Assembly (NCBI GenBank): GCA_028554755.1
Contig: JAPTOF010000004.1
Location: 2,425,501 to 2,489,500, forward strand
Origin: Cordia subcordata
Lineage: Eukaryota > Streptophyta > Magnoliopsida > Boraginales > Cordiaceae
Direction: 5' to 3'
DNA length: 64,000 nt
The translations under genes were made by a program, and so were the position numbers. The stretch's first letter is position 1. Every line of letters starts with the position of its first letter. Under the pieces are notes generated by a model. The model did not search any database. It worked only from the letters and a program-made list of their open reading frames with translations, and was not told the origin of the DNA. Shown here in pieces: positions 11,301-22,733 of this stretch.

Positions 11301-12986
11301 CGGAAAGCAACGCTTTACCTGTTGAAAAATTCTTTTTCAAGGCAGTGATTTCGGCATGCTGACGCGGTGCACACAAGGCATCTGATCCTCAGAGGTGAGG
11401 AGTATATTAAAATTGTAAAATTTGTAACGATGTCCCTCGGCAGGTGATAAGTGAATTTTCTCTAAATGACTATATTAATCATTGTGGCAGTGGTTAATAC
11501 AATGTAGGGCCTACCATGAATCATTTTAGTGTGTCCTTTTTATGGTTTCTCATGTAATGCCTTGTGCCCTTTTGGGAGATGGTATTTGAGTAGTTCCTAA
11601 TTTAATTTTGTGGAAGTATAATTAATTATTTGAGTTTACTTCTGAGTTCATTGATTTGAGGCTCAATTAATTTTCACGGGTCTGGAATTTTGCGCATAAG
11701 ACATTGTATGGGGTATGAGGCTCGCGATTTCTTTAAAGTGGGACACATTGCGCAGGGGTTTTGCCTCTATAAGTCTTTTACATATTGAGGCAATTGTGCG
11801 GGTGCGTGTGCGCGTTTTTCCAAACACGAGCTCGGTGGAAAACCATTTAGAAGTTTGGGCAAATAATTGTGCATCAGATTGAACATACCAATTAACAGCT
11901 CACCGTCATTGTGATATGGCATGCATGATATAGCCCAAAAGTTGATGGAGGAGAGGGAGGCTATAACATATGAAATATGCGTCTTCATTTTAAGCCAAGT
12001 TTTCTAGTGGTGATTAGTGATTACTCGCTTGGTATTTGTAAAATCATAAATTGGATATAAATGTATTTGAAGCCAGATTACTTTGCTTTTCATTGTTCAA
12101 CTCCTACAGGGCAATGAGAAATTCTAGGCATGCAATCGGGAGCTTCTAAATGTGATGTAAAAAGTAGCATACCTTCACTAAATTTAACACACGCGAGAAA
12201 ATCTAAAGTACGATTTTGTCATATTTAATTAAGCACTTACTGGTCTTGCAATGAAGATTATTAGGATAATCACTGGATACTAAAAACAGGTATTCTTAAT
12301 GCAAATTATATCATACGCTCCAAGTACTATATACCCCCAAGTGCAATATATACCCTATTTGGATTGTATTACACACACTTAAAAAGAGAGTGAAAATAGA
12401 TGAGCTCATTAGCACAAACGCGATTCTCTCTCCTCTCTCCCCTCCCTCCCCTCCCTCCCCTCTTGTCTCTTCTCTCGCTGTTAAGAAAATCCAACTGTCT
12501 GATTCCAAATTGAACTTCACCACTGTGATCACCATCCTTGTGCGACCATAACAGTAGCCTTCGATCTTCAATCCGTGTCGACTCCATTTGATTGTTCGCT
12601 ATGAGCTGCCATCGCTGCTTTATCACTCTCTTTTTCTCGTGTTGTTTTCTTAGATTTGTTACAGATTCGTGTCTATGTCATGGTGGTGGTGGTGATTATT
12701 GCAAAATAATGTGCAAGGCAAGATGATGTGTTGTTATATGATTTTGATGCTAGTTGACTAGTGTGTGTTAATGATGGTGGTGGTGGTGGTGACTACATAT
12801 GGGGTTTTGAATAGAAAAGCCTGATTTCCATGTGTGACTAGCATCATCTTAATCTCATTGCTTTTTCTCTTGCCTGAGTACTTTATTTACATTGTTTAAT
12901 CTCATGTTTTAGCTTTATTCACATCAACTGGCTGATTTTACAATGAAATTTACACGACAGATGGGGAGAAAAGCTAATGTGAGCAT
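8329..12986. other. Long stretch without a convincing gene
   Basis: The first few hundred bases are the DUF506 3' UTR and flank. Beyond that I see no gene with family resemblance. Two short frames look protein-like: 10374-10496 (41 codons, including DAVVVCRDVSAEGVALCF) and 11273-11359 (29 codons from ATG, MGKVRILVPPESNALPVEKF...). They may be remnants or chance. A pyrimidine-rich CT/CCCT block lies at 12420-12475 and two (GGT)n runs lie at 12680-12695 and 12775-12792. Confidence 0.5.
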
Positions 12987-13030
12987 AGGGAAAGGGAAAG
13001 GGAAAGGGTTTGGGTTGGGGTTGGGTAGGG
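12987..13030 (+). repeat. GGGAAA/GGGTT G-rich repeat
   Basis: About 44 bp of GGGAAA units change into GGGTTT/GGGGTT units, giving at least seven G3-G4 tracts and strong G-quadruplex potential. It resembles degenerate telomere-type repeat but lacks TTTAGGG units. Confidence 0.7.
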
Positions 13031-13103
13031 AAGAAAAGGAAATTTGTTAACTTTGATCCTACTTTTGATTTTGCCGGTTTGGAAAGGTTAAGCTTGCTCA
13101 AAG

Positions 13104-13228
13104 TTGTGAACATTTTGGGGAAATTGTGAACATGTAATATAAAGATTGTGAATGCGTAAAAATCGTGAACATATAATATAAAAATGGTGAACTTATAAGA
13201 TTGTGAACATATATATATATATATTGTG

Positions 13229-13274
<46 letters not shown>
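13104..13274. repeat. TTGTGAACAT minisatellite running into (TA)n arrays
   Basis: The motif ATTGTGAACAT, with variants TCGTGAACAT and TGGTGAACTT, recurs about seven times at irregular 15-30 bp spacing, often followed by ATAATATAAA. It then gives way to TA arrays at 13207-13224 and 13231-13274. The array abuts the broken intron of the KCS pseudogene, so it lies at that gene's deletion breakpoint. Confidence 0.8.
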
Positions 13275-13277
<3 letters not shown>

Positions 13278-13939
13278 AGATTAATATAGGCCATCGAGAT
13301 ATAATATATATCATAATATTATGAGGGATGGTAAGTCTGTATAGATTTGGAAGTTAATTATTGAAGGGCTTTCGTGCAAAAGATAACCAGATTACCTGAA
13401 GAAGCTGCTTGGGCAAGGTCTATGGCACGAAGTCCAGCAGTGCAACCCATCCCTGTAAGATTATAGCTAGCTATGTTTTCTTTAAGCTTGCAGCGGTGCA
13501 CTATCATGGTAGAAAGACATGGTACAACGTTAAACACAGAACAGTTCACAATCAAAAACCCTGTGTCCTTGCATTGCACACTGGTCTTGGCCAGGAGCTC
13601 ATCAATGGCTCCAAACATGACTATTTCTGCCTCTTTTCTTGCTTCTTCCATTGATTGGTTTGGGGGTACTCTTAGTAATGCTTCTGGCAAGTATGTCGAA
13701 TCGCCTAGCCCTCCTTTATACACCAAGTGTTTGGAAATGTTGAGCACTTGTTGGCAGGCATTTTCCATGAGGGTACGTTGCTGAAGAGCTCGTTCTTTAC
13801 TACACATGAGAGTGGGTGGGGGCTTATAACATGCGAAGTCTATTAAGTATACTTTACGAGAAGGCTTTTCGATGTAAAAATAGGCTAACAAGACCAATGT
13901 GGTTAAGCCAAAAAATAGGGCAAATAAGGTGGTGAGCAT
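13275..13939 (-). pseudogene. KCS pseudogene: exon 1 only, frameshifted, exon 2 lost
   Basis: The minus strand from 13939 carries KCS exon 1: a membrane segment, the KPSRKVYLIDFACYKPPPT block, YKGGLGDSTYLPEALLRVPP, GFLIVNCSVFNVVP and the active-site motif NLTGMGCTAG with its cysteine. Near the exon end an extra C changes the frame, so the usual LAKQLLQ is read as LAQAASS. Splice donor and intron sequence homologous to the gene at 31801-33335 continue to about 13275, after which a TA array and minisatellite replace exon 2. Without exon 2 the His and Asn of the catalytic triad are absent, so no active enzyme can be made. Confidence 0.85.
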
Positions 13940-14056
13940 ATTGCAGCTGCTAGATATGCATTCTGTGAAATTACTCTAAAGGAAGTTTACAGCCATCAGT
14001 TTAGCAAAGACGAACGTGCTGCTCAATTTTTAAGATGCTTATGAGCAATCGCTGCT

Positions 14057-14129
14057 TACTTTACCAGAAGGCTTTGTGATGTAAAAATACGATAACAAGA
14101 CCAATGTGGTTAAGCCAAAAAAAAGGGCA
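14057..14129 (-). pseudogene. KCS exon 1 fragment (N-terminal part)
   Basis: About 73 bp match the N-terminal membrane/RKVYL-coding part of KCS exon 1, already present in the pseudogene just downstream at 13830-13925. It has lost its start and its continuation. It looks like a local partial duplication, or the remnant of another KCS copy whose remainder was deleted. Confidence 0.7.
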
Positions 14130-16614
14130 CGCTAATTTATAGGGACATTGCATACAGTATATGATGAGACTGATAAGGGGTCTTTTGAGGTGCAATGTTA
14201 CAGTTGCAAGAAACTTCATTGTGCCAACCAACAGAAACTTCCTTTACAGGGTATATATGTTAGACTTGCGCAATACTGCTGATGTTATATGTTTTTGTAT
14301 TTTATATTTTGTGTCATTTGATAATTATATAATTAGAGGTGAATTAATTTCATATATTTAAAGAATTTAACAATGAATTAAGCTTATATTTTTTTTATCT
14401 AATTATATATTCATTAATCTAGAATGAAAAAGTTAAAGTAAATAAATTAATTTATTTTTTGAATTTTCTAATTAATTTTGTTAACATTTTGAAATTAATT
14501 ACTCAAAAAAATAAATAAAATTCTAAAAAAAAATAATAAAGAAGTAACTAACTCATGCTACTTGACATTCCACCCAAATACTAAATAAGAAAACACTCAT
14601 CTTGTGTGCCCAACAAAAAAGAAACTCTGGGGTAGCACATAACTTCTCAAACTTAAAAGAATACTATACGAAAAAATAGAAAAAAGAAGAAAAACTCACG
14701 GGGTTTAACACAATACAAAGTTAAAAGTTAAAAGATTACTTTATCATTTGAAATTTTTTTTATTAATTATTTATCAATAGTAAGAAGATTGATTAATTAT
14801 TAAAAAATAAATAAAACATAAAAGATAAAGGGACCTCATCCTTTTGGCTTTTAGTACATCGGTGTACCTGATTTGGAGAGAGAGAGGAACGGTAGGTTGC
14901 ATGGCGTCGGCGCATTGACTGAAGAACAACTGAGGTAGCAGATTCTCATGAATATTAGAGATAGGATCTGTACTAGAAACAAGTACAGTTATAATTTTGA
15001 GAATATTCTTTTGTGCGTGGAATGGCGAATTGATCTTGTGTTATGAAGTTATCGAATATGGAATGAAAAATCTTACTTGCTCAACAAAAAATAAGAAGCA
15101 ATTAAGGGTGTCATATGGCATCTTGTCCAATCATTAAATGAAAAATGAACAAATTCTGACTTTAGCAATAAAAGAAAAAAATAAGAAAAATAGAGTAACA
15201 CACTAATTTTGTAAAAAGAATTTAATGGTTGAGGGGTAACACATGGCCCTCCACTCTACCATTTTAATGTATATAAAGATGTTAATGTGTTTACTTTTTT
15301 GTTTTAATAAAAAATTTCACCTTTTCTAAGGTATTTTATAGAAATTTATTTTAAGTAAAAAAAAAACTTAATATATAGATATAGTTTTTACTTTCAATAA
15401 AAAAACTCAACCTACTCTAGACGGGCCTACATGACACATGTAGCTAACTGCTCGTACTTGTGATTAAAATCAAACTTTTGATCACATGAGACACGTGTAT
15501 CACACTGTGCATTTTAATTATCAACCACCTTTTAAGTAAAAAAAACTATAAAATTAATAATAATGTTATTTTGGCAATTATTATGTGAATATACCAACAG
15601 AAATGGCTGACTGAAATATCCAGAACTGGAAGGTTATCTAATTATAAGGATTATTATATATATACACTAATTGCCAAGGACACTGCTCTTCGTTGTTTGA
15701 GAAGGATTTCGTTTTGCTTCGAAACGACTTCGTTTTGGGGTTTTCGTTCAAAACAACGTCGATTTGCATTCAAACGACGTTGTTTCGTGCCCTTCTTCTA
15801 CCTATATGACTTCGATTAAAACGAGATTTTTTTTTCGCCTCTGCCATCTTCTCTCCGTGGATGCCAGCTCCTGATTCGTTCCAAAATCGCGATGACAGCT
15901 TTGCTTCAGACGAACTCTTGGCAAGTGCCAGCTCTTGCTCCTTTTTACAGGTCCTGCTTCCCTTTGGACCTCATGGTAAATGTGGTTTCCATTATATATA
16001 TGTGTCTTGGATCAATTTTTATTACTCGGAAGAAATCAAACAGCTGGAATTGGGGAAAAGAAGCGGCTGGACAAGAAGAAAGCTTACTCACAACAGAAGG
16101 TATTGCGAAGGAGCCGAGACAGTTGGTACTGATTTATGATAGCACGAGGATAACTTTTTAATTTTCTGCTCATAGACATGTGAGTTTTGCACTAATTTAC
16201 CTGTTCATCAAGTATTTTCCTTTTATTGTTATTTCCAATTTTATAGTGATGCTCGAAAATTTTCCGTTTTTGCTTTGTGAAAAGTTTCTCTACTTTTGCT
16301 TTGTGTTGTAGCCACCTGATTATGACACTGTGATAGACAGCTCAGTGAACTCCATTACCAGCAAAAGATGAGTTACAGGAATAGTTCAACAGGGAGCGAC
16401 ATTTCAACTTGATCAGGTATGCTATTATTAAGATGTAAATTTATCTGGGTTTGGTGTCAAATTTGATATTTTTATTGTTAATGTAAATTTATTTGGCTGG
16501 TTAATTGTTTAATCAAATGCTTGAGAGTTAATAGTTTAGAATTCTTTGTGTTTATATATTGGTTTGGCAACTGTAATCTTGAACAAAAGCAGGTTATATT
16601 GATGCATGTTTTAG
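14130..16614. other. Intergenic, duplicated flank segments, no intact gene
   Basis: A segment near 15405-15520 (CTCTAGACGGGCCTAC... then CTCGTACTTGTGATTAAAA) is a divergent copy of segments at about 21300-21370 and 25265-25440, so it belongs to the duplicated KCS-array background. At 15715-15790 three imperfect copies of the palindrome AAACGACGTCGTTT occur. A plus-strand frame from ATG 15861 (92 codons) has weak protein character and might be a decayed 5' exon of the GATA-type relic, but it lacks a TIFY motif. Confidence 0.5.
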
Positions 16615-18653
16615 GTTCAGGCAGTTCTATTGCTCTTGGGTGGTTATGAAGTACCTGCCGTTATTCCAACCGTTGGGGTGGCTAACCAGCATCATAAGGT
16701 ATTTATAAAGTCTTTGACTTCTGGGTTGCTTTAATTTGCTCATACTATTTTTGTCGAAAACTAATAGGAAGTGGCTGAGTTTCCTGGAAGGTCAAGCCAA
16801 TTGCAACGAGCTGCTTCTTTAAATCGATTTAGGGAGAAGAGGAAGGAATGGTGTTTCGAGAAGAAAATTCGTTACACAGTGCGGAAGGAGGTTGCACTTA
16901 GGTAATGAAACAGATTTCTTTATTTCAGTGCTCATTGTTTTGATTTCTGATAGCATGCCAAACGAAAATGCCCCTGAAGAAAACTGAACAGCATTGACAC
17001 ATTAATGTCTCAACTCCACTTTGATAATTCTTGGTTGTCCACCCAATTGTTCTTATTTGTAGACACTGTGTTTGTCCGGTATGAGTTCATTGGCAGAGGA
17101 TATTTTAAATAAAATTGATAGATTGAAGGGTTTCACCCAGAAAGAAAGAAAGAAAGAAAGAAATAAATAAATAATGATAGATAGATAGATAGATAGGTAG
17201 ATAGATTAGATAGATAGATAGAGAGACAGAGACTGGAGGGAGGGAGGGAGGAAGGAAGAATTATGAGGATTTGCTTGTGAACCATAAATCTGGGATTAAG
17301 TTGCGGGGTATGAGATATAGGAGATGTTTGTGATGACGCAGGCATAGTCATGCTGTGTAATTTTCCCAAGAAAGAGAAAGAAGGAAAAAAATTGAGAAAA
17401 AAATACTAATGACTTGGAAATTTGATATCACAGTAATTTAATATGATAGCATATGCAGTAATGCTCAATTTGTGTAGTAAATATGTGTCCATTTACATCT
17501 AGAAGCAATTTGCTTACATAAATGTTATGATTGCTTCAAACGCAATGGTCAAATTTCCATTTGGAAACTTTCATGTTGCTCCTCTTCATGCTGTATTATT
17601 TTTCTACTTGATCAAAAGTAATGCCATCAAGTTAAATAAAATATCAATGCGAGTTGGATTTGTTTTCTATGTCTCTAATGTTTGGGCATGTTCCATCATT
17701 CTATTCTGGTACAAATCAAAATTTTCGAGTAAGAAGAAACTGTAACATGCAGTGATTTGGATATGTATTTAGTCCAACAAGGAATGAAAATATGATCAAG
17801 ATTGAGGTCCATGATATATAAACTGAAGCGGATATTTCCTTATGCTGTATGGATAAAGCAGCCTATGTTGCACTATGCAGTATGCACTAATTAGAAAATT
17901 GAGCAAATGTGACATCTAAATATGATGGAGATTGTGTCCGTGTAATGTGCATTTTTCTGGTTAATGTCGCAATTTTTGGTTCACCTAGAAAGTGCAGCCA
18001 CACCTAAAGGGTAAAACAAAATATTTTCAGGATGAGGAAAATTTGAACAAACCATTTGCAGAATGGTAAATTCTGCTTACAAAGATTTTAAGTTTGATAT
18101 TGCATTTGCTGCTTTACATGCAGTTACTGTAAAGATTCTTTGATTCTATTATGCGGTAGTCTCTCATTATTTGAACTTAACCATTGAAGTGCATCCTTCA
18201 TGATCTCATCTTTTTTCTGATTTCTGAGGATGCAGCGCAAGAAGGGTCTGTTTACACCTTCCAAACTGGTTCCTGATGAAGCTTCTGCAAATTGCAGTGC
18301 AAGTTCTCTTCAAGAAGAACAAGAAACCTCGCAAGTGTGACTTTTTCTCGGCTTTGTGGTTTCTGCGCCATTATTAATCCAGCGATCATAATACATACCC
18401 ACCTTACATAATTTGGCTGGTCATTCCCATTACCGAATGAGCTTGATTTTGTTTATTGTACATGTGGTGCCGAGAATACGTCTGCATGAGTTTATATGTC
18501 ATTAACCCCAGGGCAGCATAATAGTTCAGTTTCTTGCTTTTCAAGATGTGTACACATTGTGGAATTAGTTCAAAATCGACTCCTATGATGCATCGTGGCC
18601 TAGAAGGCCGAGGGACATTGCGTAATGCATGTGGACTTAAATGGGCGAACAAG
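16615..18653 (+). pseudogene. Decayed TIFY/CCT/GATA (ZML-type) transcription factor gene
   Basis: Four well-spliced exons are visible: 16615-16698 (VQAVLLLLGGYEVP, the end of a TIFY domain), 16768-16901 and 18229-18334 (a CCT domain, [35 protein letters not shown]), and 18546-18653 (a GATA-type finger, [14 protein letters not shown]...[10 protein letters not shown]). The order TIFY-CCT-GATA is that of GATA24/GATA28 (ZML1/ZML2) nuclear regulators. Phases join without stops. However, the TIFYxG-type core and N-terminus are not found upstream, no exon after WANK is seen, and the third zinc ligand is lost: LRNAC replaces the usual LCNAC (CGT for TGT). I therefore call it a pseudogene. A shortened expressed gene with a dead finger but an intact CCT domain remains possible. 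Confidence 0.75.
17140..17260. repeat. Compound microsatellite (AAAG, AAAT, GATA, GGGA)
   Basis: Consecutive short arrays of AAAG, AAAT, GATA and GGGA/GGAA units lie in the intron between the two CCT exons of the GATA-type relic. Confidence 0.9.
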
Positions 18654-19392
18654 GTCTGTCTACCACTGGAGTTTCTTCATAAAGATACATTTTACGCTTG
18701 GTTAGCTGATGTCATGTTCACAGTTACTGCTACTATATCCTATCTTGTACCGTGCATTTTAGAAGTTCTGTCTTTTCCATTGGCAAAAGAAGCAAAATGT
18801 CAAGATAATCTGATCAGATATCAATCTTGATCTTTCCTATGTGCTTTCTACTCCTACATGTCCATAATCTTATGGGGTATATGTTAATATTTCTTGTTAA
18901 TAAAGTGAAACTTGTTACTATGTTTGGGATGTCCATGCACGCTTGAGCCTACAAACCATTTTTTTGTTATACCAGAAGAGATGGGAACTGGAATTACATG
19001 TTCTTATCAATTACAATACAATGTGTCTTTTTATTGTAGCACTAACATAATTAATTTGAAAGGTCGCACTTTTATATTGGTGACTCTTCTTTTTCATTTT
19101 CATTGATTTGTATTAGGAATCAAAATTTGAAAGTACAGTGAGATCTAGTTTCGACATTTATCATGGAGTTATAACTGTTAGCTTTGTTGATAACAATAGT
19201 GGCTTGATTTTATGTGCAAGAGACGAAAATTTTGACTTAGTCGGAAGCTCTGTCCACCATGTTATTCCATCAAAAAAAGAATGTTAAGGAATTCAACGTG
19301 TTGTATATGAAGATTAGAAGAAAGATTTTCTTTTGATATTATTGATACGGTTATAATCCATCGTTGTACTCCTTGTTCTTTTAATGAGATTC
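18654..19392. other. Downstream of the GATA relic, no gene seen
   Basis: The expected C-terminal exon of a ZML-type gene is not found here. No other coding or repeat feature was recognised. Confidence 0.5.
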
Positions 19393-19395
19393 TAA

Positions 19396-19867
19396 GAGGG
19401 TGTTTGGTTTGGCTTTTTTTTCTGGTCAAATTTACTTAAAGTCTAATTTAAGCTAATAAAAGTGTTTGTTTTAATTAAAAATGTGTTTTTTTTAAGTAGC
19501 TTTAAGTAGAAAATAAAAAGTTCCCCAACTCTAGCTTTTGCTTTTTATAGCTTTAAGCACGTTGAAAAAAAGCAAGTTTGACCAAATCATTTAATAGCTT
19601 ATCCTTACCTTTTTATTTTTATTACTAAAATATCTTTTCTCTTTTATCTTATACTTATCTTTTTAAATTATATTTTAATGTCCTTAATAGTTATTTTAAC
19701 TATATAACTTACTTTTCAACCCATTTTAATCAAACATGTAAATACTTATTTTTATAATTATAACTTTTATTCAAACACGTAACTACTTAAAGTTAACAAT
19801 AAAAAAAAGTAATTTAAAGCTAGAAGTGCTTTAAGTAGCTTTTTTATAAGCCAATCCAAACACCCTC
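19396..19867. mobile_element. MITE, Tourist/PIF-like, TAA target duplication
   Basis: The ends GAGGGTGTTTGGTTTGGCTT (left) and the reverse complement of the right end, GAGGGTGTTTGGATTGGCTT, are nearly identical inverted repeats. The trinucleotide TAA flanks both sides (19393-19395 and 19868-19870), as for PIF/Harbinger insertions. The 472-bp interior is AT-rich and non-coding. Confidence 0.75.
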
Positions 19868-20461
19868 TAAAATTCACGGCCTTCTAATTAAAAAATGAAC
19901 ATACCACATTGTATTTTTATTCTTACGCAAATTTAACTATATATTAGGCATAATTGTATTGCATTTATATCGTACTTATGTTAGTTATGATTTATGAAGC
20001 ATAAGTAATCACTTGTCCTAACAAATGGAGTACAAAGATAAAAAGTTCAAACAATTTATTTTTAATATAAAACTAAACATCATTTCATTTGGTAAAAGTT
20101 TATTTTATTTAAAAATAATCGAGTACATTTTTCTTTTTAATTAAATATCAAATTAGGTGTTAATAATTGTACATATTATATATTTTAATACTATAAAATT
20201 ACACAAAATATGAGATATCAGGTACAAAGGGACACCCCACTTTGTACTATGCCCTAAAACTAGTATACATATATAAAGAAGAAGAAGATTATTTGCGGTA
20301 GTTAATTAACTATTCAAACTAAGAAAGGACATATAAGTACCGGCCAGCAATTATTTGCCTCTGAACTAATCTTGAAACCTCCCCCGACACTCACCGCATG
20401 CAGAGAGGGTTATAATAAATATTAGTATTATATATATACACTCGTCTTACATTAAAAAAAA

Positions 20462-20682
20462 TTAAGAGCCCATTTAGATTGATTTTTTCAAAAATATCTT
20501 TTTAACAATTTTTAAAAAATAAATTTTTTTAAAAAAATTAAAAATTTTGACTTATAAAAAAAGTTATATTTGATTTTTTTTTAAAGAATTTCAGTCTTTT
20601 TGAATTGCAAATTTAATGAAATTTTTTTTAAAAAAAAAATTTTTTTCTTAAAAAAACCAATCCAAAACATTTAAAATTATCG
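20462..20682. mobile_element. MITE with GTTTGGATTG-type ends
   Basis: The left end GAGCCCATTTAGATTGATTTT and the right end AAACCAATCCAAAACATTT form imperfect inverted repeats around an A/T-rich interior, like the elements at 29169 and 35997. The uninterrupted duplicate of the same locus near 22070-22090 lacks it, which supports insertion. Borders are approximate. Confidence 0.6.
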
Positions 20683-21373
20683 TACAAAACCCACTGCGGT
20701 TCTCTTAGAAAAGTGAGGCATCAAATGAAATAGTTATACAATGAATAGTTGTAGTCAGAAAACAGTCAAGTAGTATTTCATTTATTTTTATGCTCTAGCT
20801 AGTGGTTGATCATTTATTGCCACCATCAAATAGTTTAGGACAAAAGAAGTAGATTATTTGAAATTGGCCTGTCTCGAAAGAATGACAAGACAACAACAAA
20901 TGAATGCCCACGAGTTCAATGAATGCCCATGAACTGATTTTATATATCATGCAAAATAGTGAACGTTGTATAGAATCGTGTTTGTCTGTATTGAAATTAT
21001 CACATGATCTAAAAGTTTAAATTTGTAAAAAAAATTTGGCACTTGAGTTGTTTAGAACTTACATATAAACAATTTAATATTTTTAAAAAATAACAATAAC
21101 GTTCGAACCCATAATCTGGACTTTAATATCATATTGAAATTACTACCTGATCTAAAAACTTAATTTTTTTTTTAAAAAATAATTATATTTATTTATTATA
21201 CTTAACAATCTACACTTTATTAATTAGATTTGTATTCACCAATTTTCAGACAGAAAACAAGATGTATTCACCAATTTGTATTTCATTAATTCACACACCG
21301 CTTGGACCATCTCTAGACGAGTCTACATACGCGTGTGCTGCCTGCTCGTGCTTGTGATCAAAATCAAACTTTT

Positions 21374-21841
21374 AGACTCTGTTTGGATTGAAGGGAATGG
21401 AAGGGAGGGAATGGTTTTGGAGGGATAAAGAAATCATTTTCTTTGTTTGTTTTGAAAATTTTGGAGGGGAGATGATTTTGAGAGGAAAAGAAAAAACTTT
21501 CCTATCATTTCTTTTATTTTTTAATCCTTTCAATTTGGTAGGAAAGGGAAAGAAAGTTGTGCAAAGACGATTTACCCCCTGAATTTTATTTTAATTATTA
21601 AACTTGCTATATAAAGACAAAATAAGAAAAATGGTACAAAAGTAAATTTACACATAAAATCTATCCTTTCTTTCCATTTCATTCTTAATCTAAACACAAG
21701 ATACTCATAATCCTTTATGTTTCTTTCCTTCATATGAATATTCTAATCCAAACATGAATTATCCATTTCCTCTTCTTTCCTTTATAATCATTTCCTTTCC
21801 TTTCCTTTATTAAATTTTTCCCTCTTTATCCAAACAAGGTG
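21374..21841. mobile_element. MITE with purine-rich and pyrimidine-rich halves
   Basis: CTGTTTGGATTGAAGGG at the left faces CCCTCTTTATCCAAACAAGG at the right as inverted repeats. The left half is rich in GGGA/GGAA and the right half in TTCC/TTTCC, consistent with a foldback structure. No clear target duplication. A plus-strand open frame inside it is chance. Confidence 0.6.
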
Positions 21842-22139
21842 TAAATCGTACGAGATACTTGTATCTCTCTATGTATTTTATCGACAACTTTTTAAATTTT
21901 AGATGAAAAAATTACAATAAAATTAGAAACAATATAATTATTTTTTTGGTAATTATAATGAACTTTTCAAAGTAAGAATGAATAGCTACACGCCGTACAC
22001 CTACCTCCAATTATTCACCGCTGAACTAATCCTGAAACCTGTCCTCACTCTCGGGGCATGCAGAGAGGATTGTAATAATATTTAAGATCATCGTGTAAAA
22101 TCTTTGGTGGTTCTCTTAGATTACTGTAGCGTTGCAAAT

Positions 22140-22425
22140 TAAAATTAACAAAATCTCCTGAAGAATTAGCTGTTTGGCTAGGCCTATAGTAAGATTATAT
22201 CTAACTATAGTAGTTTCTTTAAGCTTCTAAGGGTGCAGTATCATGTTATAGAAAGCGATGGCAGAACGTTAAACAAATTCTACACTAGTCTTTGCCAAAA
22301 GCTCATCTATGGCTATGTTGACGAAGAGTTACTTTATTGCACATAATAGTCGATCGGGGCTTATTATGACATTCGAAAGCTAATAAGTATACTTTGAGAG
22401 AAGGCTTTACTTATGACATAAAAAA
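22140..22425 (-). pseudogene. KCS exon 1 relic with internal deletions
   Basis: On the minus strand, patches match KCS exon 1 in order: the RKVYL/CYKP region (about 22345-22410), the IDELLAKT region (about 22285-22320), the NCC/VVPSLS region, and the NLTG...LAKQLL end (about 22155-22210). Deletions and substitutions separate the patches and no frame is open. A CA/TG microsatellite borders its 5' side (22428-22465). Confidence 0.75.
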
Positions 22426-22529
22426 TACACACACACACATATATATGTGTGTGTGTATATATGAGAAGGACGATTTTGGCAAAGGTTACGTACGTTGATG
22501 TCATGGGAAAAAGCAAACAAAGTTGCCAT

Positions 22530-22711
22530 CCTGATGATCACTTGTGTTGTTCAAGAAAGAACACATCGGGATTCAACGATCCAATTTTGTCCACGGCAAT
22601 AGGATGTTATTGATCTATCCTTCTTCATGGATTCATCTCCTCGTAGTCGGTTGTCCTCATGGCACGCCATATCAAACCGCTGTACTTGAAGCCAGATCCG
22701 AATGCAATTTG
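22530..22711 (-). pseudogene. KCS exon 2 relic (C-terminal end only)
   Basis: The minus strand matches the last 60 or so codons of KCS exon 2, from WQIAFGSGFK through WRAMRT, NPWRG and DLDRIG to FFLEQ. Homology stops abruptly at 22711, and LTR-like sequence begins just beyond. Because it lies 5' (on the minus strand) of the exon 1 relic at 22140-22425, the two come from different KCS copies. Confidence 0.8.
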
Positions 22712-22733
22712 ATGTCATGTGCCTTTTCATCAG

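Larger units (their letters stand above)
20275..22130. repeat. Duplicated non-coding segments of the KCS array
   Basis: A segment at about 20340-20430 (TTATTTGCCTCTGAACTAATC... GCATGCAGAGAGG) recurs at about 22005-22075. A second at about 20690-21370 recurs at about 24105-25440, sharing GTCAGAAA..., GAATGACAAGACAAC and CTGCTCGTGCTTGTGAT. Copy 22005-22125 runs straight across the place where copy 20340-20710 holds a MITE. These are remnants of tandem duplication of the flanks that also carry KCS copies. Confidence 0.7.

Noticed and set aside
12919..13314. 131-codon minus-strand frame
   Set aside because: Its Tyr/Ile stretch is the translated TA array and its tail the GGGAAA repeat; not a gene.
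13409..13784. Plus-strand frames over the KCS pseudogene
   Set aside because: Antisense shadows; similar frames occur over the intact KCS exons.
13358..13939. Working KCS gene with an alternative 3' end
   Set aside because: The frameshift before the donor and the absent exon 2 remove two catalytic residues.
21060..21180. Possible tRNA B box (GTTCGAACCC complement)
   Set aside because: No cloverleaf can be folded around it; it lies in repeated AT-rich DNA. No true tRNA gene was found in the window.
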